From: Gammaproteobacteria bacterium
Lineage (GTDB): Bacteria; Pseudomonadota; Gammaproteobacteria; GCA-001735895
DNA: 34,278 nt
Direction: 5' to 3'
Assembly (NCBI GenBank): GCA_020354435.1
Contig: CP070646.1
Span: 1,770,292-1,804,569, forward strand
Part shown: in pieces, positions 32,772-34,278 of the stretch
Position numbering within the stretch: position 1 is the stretch's first letter
How the letters are laid out: each line of letters starts with the position of its first letter
Translations under genes and position numbers: made by a program
The notes under the pieces: generated by a model
What the model was told of the DNA's origin: nothing
Database searches by the model: none
What the model saw: only the letters and a program-made list of their open reading frames with translations

Positions 32772-33425
32772 TTAGGGAGTCTGGTTCAGTTCCTTGAGTT
32801 TGCGCGTCAAGGTGTTGCGGCCCCAGCCGAGCAAACGCGCGGCGTCCTGCTTGCGCCCGCGGGTGGCTTCCAGCGCACAGTCGAGCAGGGTTTTCTCAAA
32901 GGTTTTGGCCGCGTTTTTAAGAATATCGGTTTCGCCCCTTGATAACTGTTGTTGCGCCCATTGCCGCAACGGGCGCTGCCAGTCGCCGCTCTCGGCGGGT
33001 GTCTGCGCCGGGCTTTCCTGGCTGCCGGAGGCCTGTTTGCAGCCGCGCGCCACCAGCTCCAGCGCTTTGTCGATATCGAAGGGTTTGGGCAGATACTCGA
33101 AAGCGCCTTCCTCGAAGGTCTGTAGCGTGGTATCGAGGTCGGTGAAGGCGGTCATGACGATGATCGGCGTTTGCGGCGATATGTTTTTGATCTGCTTCAT
33201 CAATTCGAAACCATTAATGCCGGGCATGCGTACGTCGGTAATGATCAGATTCGGCCGTTCATCCACTGCCGCGCGTTTGAAACTGGCCAGCGCGACCGAG
33301 CCGGATTCGAAAGAGCTTACCCGGTATCCGCTGTTGACCAGGGTTTTTTCCAGCACCCAGCGCATCGATTGATCGTCATCGATGATCCAGATCGAGTTTT
33401 GGGTATTTTGCGTGGGAAGGTTCAT
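32772..33425 (-). CDS. ntrC: NtrC-type regulator lacking the AAA+ sigma-54 domain
   Basis: The 217-residue protein has an NtrC receiver (about 10-128: IIDDDQSMRWVLEKTL, phospho-site in IITDVRMPGINGFE, MTAFTDLDTTLQTFEEGAFEYLPKPFD). It is followed, after only about 25 linker residues, by the typical NtrC C-terminus (DWQRPLRQW, KTFEKTLLDCALEATRGRKQDAARLLGWGRNTLTRKLKEL). The ~240-residue AAA+ domain with Walker motifs and the sigma-54 contact loop found in normal ~470-residue NtrC is missing, with no stop or frameshift at the joint. It cannot activate sigma-54 by itself. It could act as a DNA-binding repressor or activate another sigma factor's promoters. Its start overlaps the ntrB stop (ATGA). 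Confidence 0.9.
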   Translation of the reverse strand: MNLPTQNTQNSIWIIDDDQSMRWVLEKTLVNSGYRVSSFESGSVALASFKRAAVDERPNLIITDVRMPGINGFELMKQIKNISPQTPIIVMTAFTDLDTTLQTFEEGAFEYLPKPFDIDKALELVARGCKQASGSQESPAQTPAESGDWQRPLRQWAQQQLSRGETDILKNAAKTFEKTLLDCALEATRGRKQDAARLLGWGRNTLTRKLKELNQTP

Positions 33426-34278
33426 GATTGTTCCAGGGGCAGAATGATGCTGAATGTAGTGCCCGTATTCGAGCTTTGCAGGTTAATTGTGCCACCGTGC
33501 CGGGAAATGATTTCCAGGGCGATGGGCAGGCCGAGGCCGCTGCCGTCGGGCTTGTCGGTAACCATCGGCAAAAATATCGTCTCGCCGAGATCGAGCGCAA
33601 TGCCGGGCCCGCTATCGGTTATATCGACCTGCACCACCAGCGGGTGCGTCACCTGGCCAACGGTATAGTTGCGTCCGATCCGGGTTTTGAAGGTAATGCA
33701 GCCGTGATCTTCGATTGCCTGCACCGCGTTACGCGCGATGTTGAGAAAGGCCTGGATCAGCAGGTCCCGATCCGCCATCAGCGATGGGATGCTGGGATCG
33801 TAGTCACGCACAATTTCGATGCGTTCCGGTTCGGCTGCGTGGATGATCTTGTAGATATGTTCCAGCACTTCATAAATATTGATCATTTCCCGCCGCGGCT
33901 GATTGCTCGGCCCAAGCATGTTGTTGACCAGGGTTTGCAGCCGATCTACCTCGCTGATGATGACTTCGGTGTACTCGATCCAGTCCGGTTGATCCAGTTC
34001 CCGTTGCAGCAGCTGTGCCGCGCCACGGATACCGCCGAGCGGATTGTTGATTTCGTGCGCCAGTCCGCGCGCGAGCTGCTGGGTCGCCTGCTGCTGTAGC
34101 TGGTTGAACTCTTCACGCGCAAACTGGGCCTGGCGCTCGGACAGGCGGATCTCGACCAGAACATCGTTGTCGATTTCCTGTTCACCACAGGGGTAAATGC
34201 TGTAATCGGCGACAAAGGTCTTGCCGTTGGCGAGCGTGATTACCACCTCGTGTTCGGTTAACGCGACCGGTCCGAGCG
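33422..34278 (-). CDS. ntrB: Nitrogen regulator histidine kinase NtrB (N-terminus outside the window)
   Basis: The frame is open to the window edge, giving at least 285 residues without the beginning. The visible order is the end of a PAS domain (LANGKTFVADYSIYPC), a linker, H-box GLAHEINNPLGGIRGAAQLLQREL, N-box NIARNAVQAIED, G1 DSGPGI and G2 GSGLGLPIALEII. In NtrB the His of HE[IV]KNPL is phosphorylated and PII protein sets the balance of kinase and phosphatase activity; here the Lys of that motif is Asn. It overlaps ntrC by 4 bases, so both are co-translated, and the partner regulator is the shortened NtrC. Confidence 0.95.
   Translation of the reverse strand, partial: LGPVALTEHEVVITLANGKTFVADYSIYPCGEQEIDNDVLVEIRLSERQAQFAREEFNQLQQQATQQLARGLAHEINNPLGGIRGAAQLLQRELDQPDWIEYTEVIISEVDRLQTLVNNMLGPSNQPRREMINIYEVLEHIYKIIHAAEPERIEIVRDYDPSIPSLMADRDLLIQAFLNIARNAVQAIEDHGCITFKTRIGRNYTVGQVTHPLVVQVDITDSGPGIALDLGETIFLPMVTDKPDGSGLGLPIALEIISRHGGTINLQSSNTGTTFSIILPLEQS

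Overview
The window looks like about 34 kb of chromosome from a gammaproteobacterium with moderately high GC. The evidence is conserved housekeeping synteny: a leftward envC-ctpA-yibQ group facing a rightward rhodanese(yibN)-secB-gpsA group with trmL, as in many Gammaproteobacteria, plus an ntrB-ntrC pair at the right edge. I cannot assign a genus. No tRNA, rRNA, CRISPR array, intact insertion sequence or integrase was seen.

Layout. 1-3414: an open-ended membrane-anchored coiled-coil protein on the minus strand, then a divergent response regulator / histidine kinase pair of unusual sequence. 3434-4825: an amidase-signature enzyme. 4826-8270 (minus): cell-envelope genes yibQ, ctpA and envC. 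8332-10606 (plus): an ArsR-type regulator with a cysteine pair like that of persulfide sensors, a membrane rhodanese, secB and gpsA; trmL faces them. 11306-12079: decayed remains of mshI, mshJ and mshK.

12342-27878 (plus) is a nearly gapless ~15.5-kb transcription unit for an MSHA-like type IV filament machine. In order it holds a sigma-54 activator resembling PrsR, an AAA ATPase with a SPOR-like end (MshM/ExeA type), a lipoprotein secretin (MshL), a TPR protein with a long repetitive acidic region (MshN type), an assembly ATPase with a c-di-GMP-binding-type N-terminus (MshE), a platform protein (MshG), a PilM-PilN-like fusion, PilO- and PilP/MshK-like proteins, a very large pilin-like protein without Glu5, and a minor pilin. 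27947-32689 appears to complete the system: a multi-pass histidine kinase (PrsK-like, probably the partner of the sigma-54 activator), an ABC-2 permease, a TPR-like membrane protein, the probable major pilin behind a near-consensus sigma-54 promoter, and an ABC ATPase. The permease, accessory protein and ATPase around the pilin recall the pilGHI genes of Myxococcus xanthus.

The working model is as follows. The kinase and the PrsR-like regulator switch on the pilin promoter through sigma-54. Cyclic-di-GMP gates the assembly ATPase. A fibre of the 31264 pilin, perhaps capped by the 650-residue protein, leaves through the secretin. The original mshIJK trio at the 5' end has decayed and a different trio after mshG seems to do its job. 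At the right edge, ntrC encodes only a receiver and a Fis-type DNA-binding end, with the sigma-54 AAA+ domain cleanly absent.
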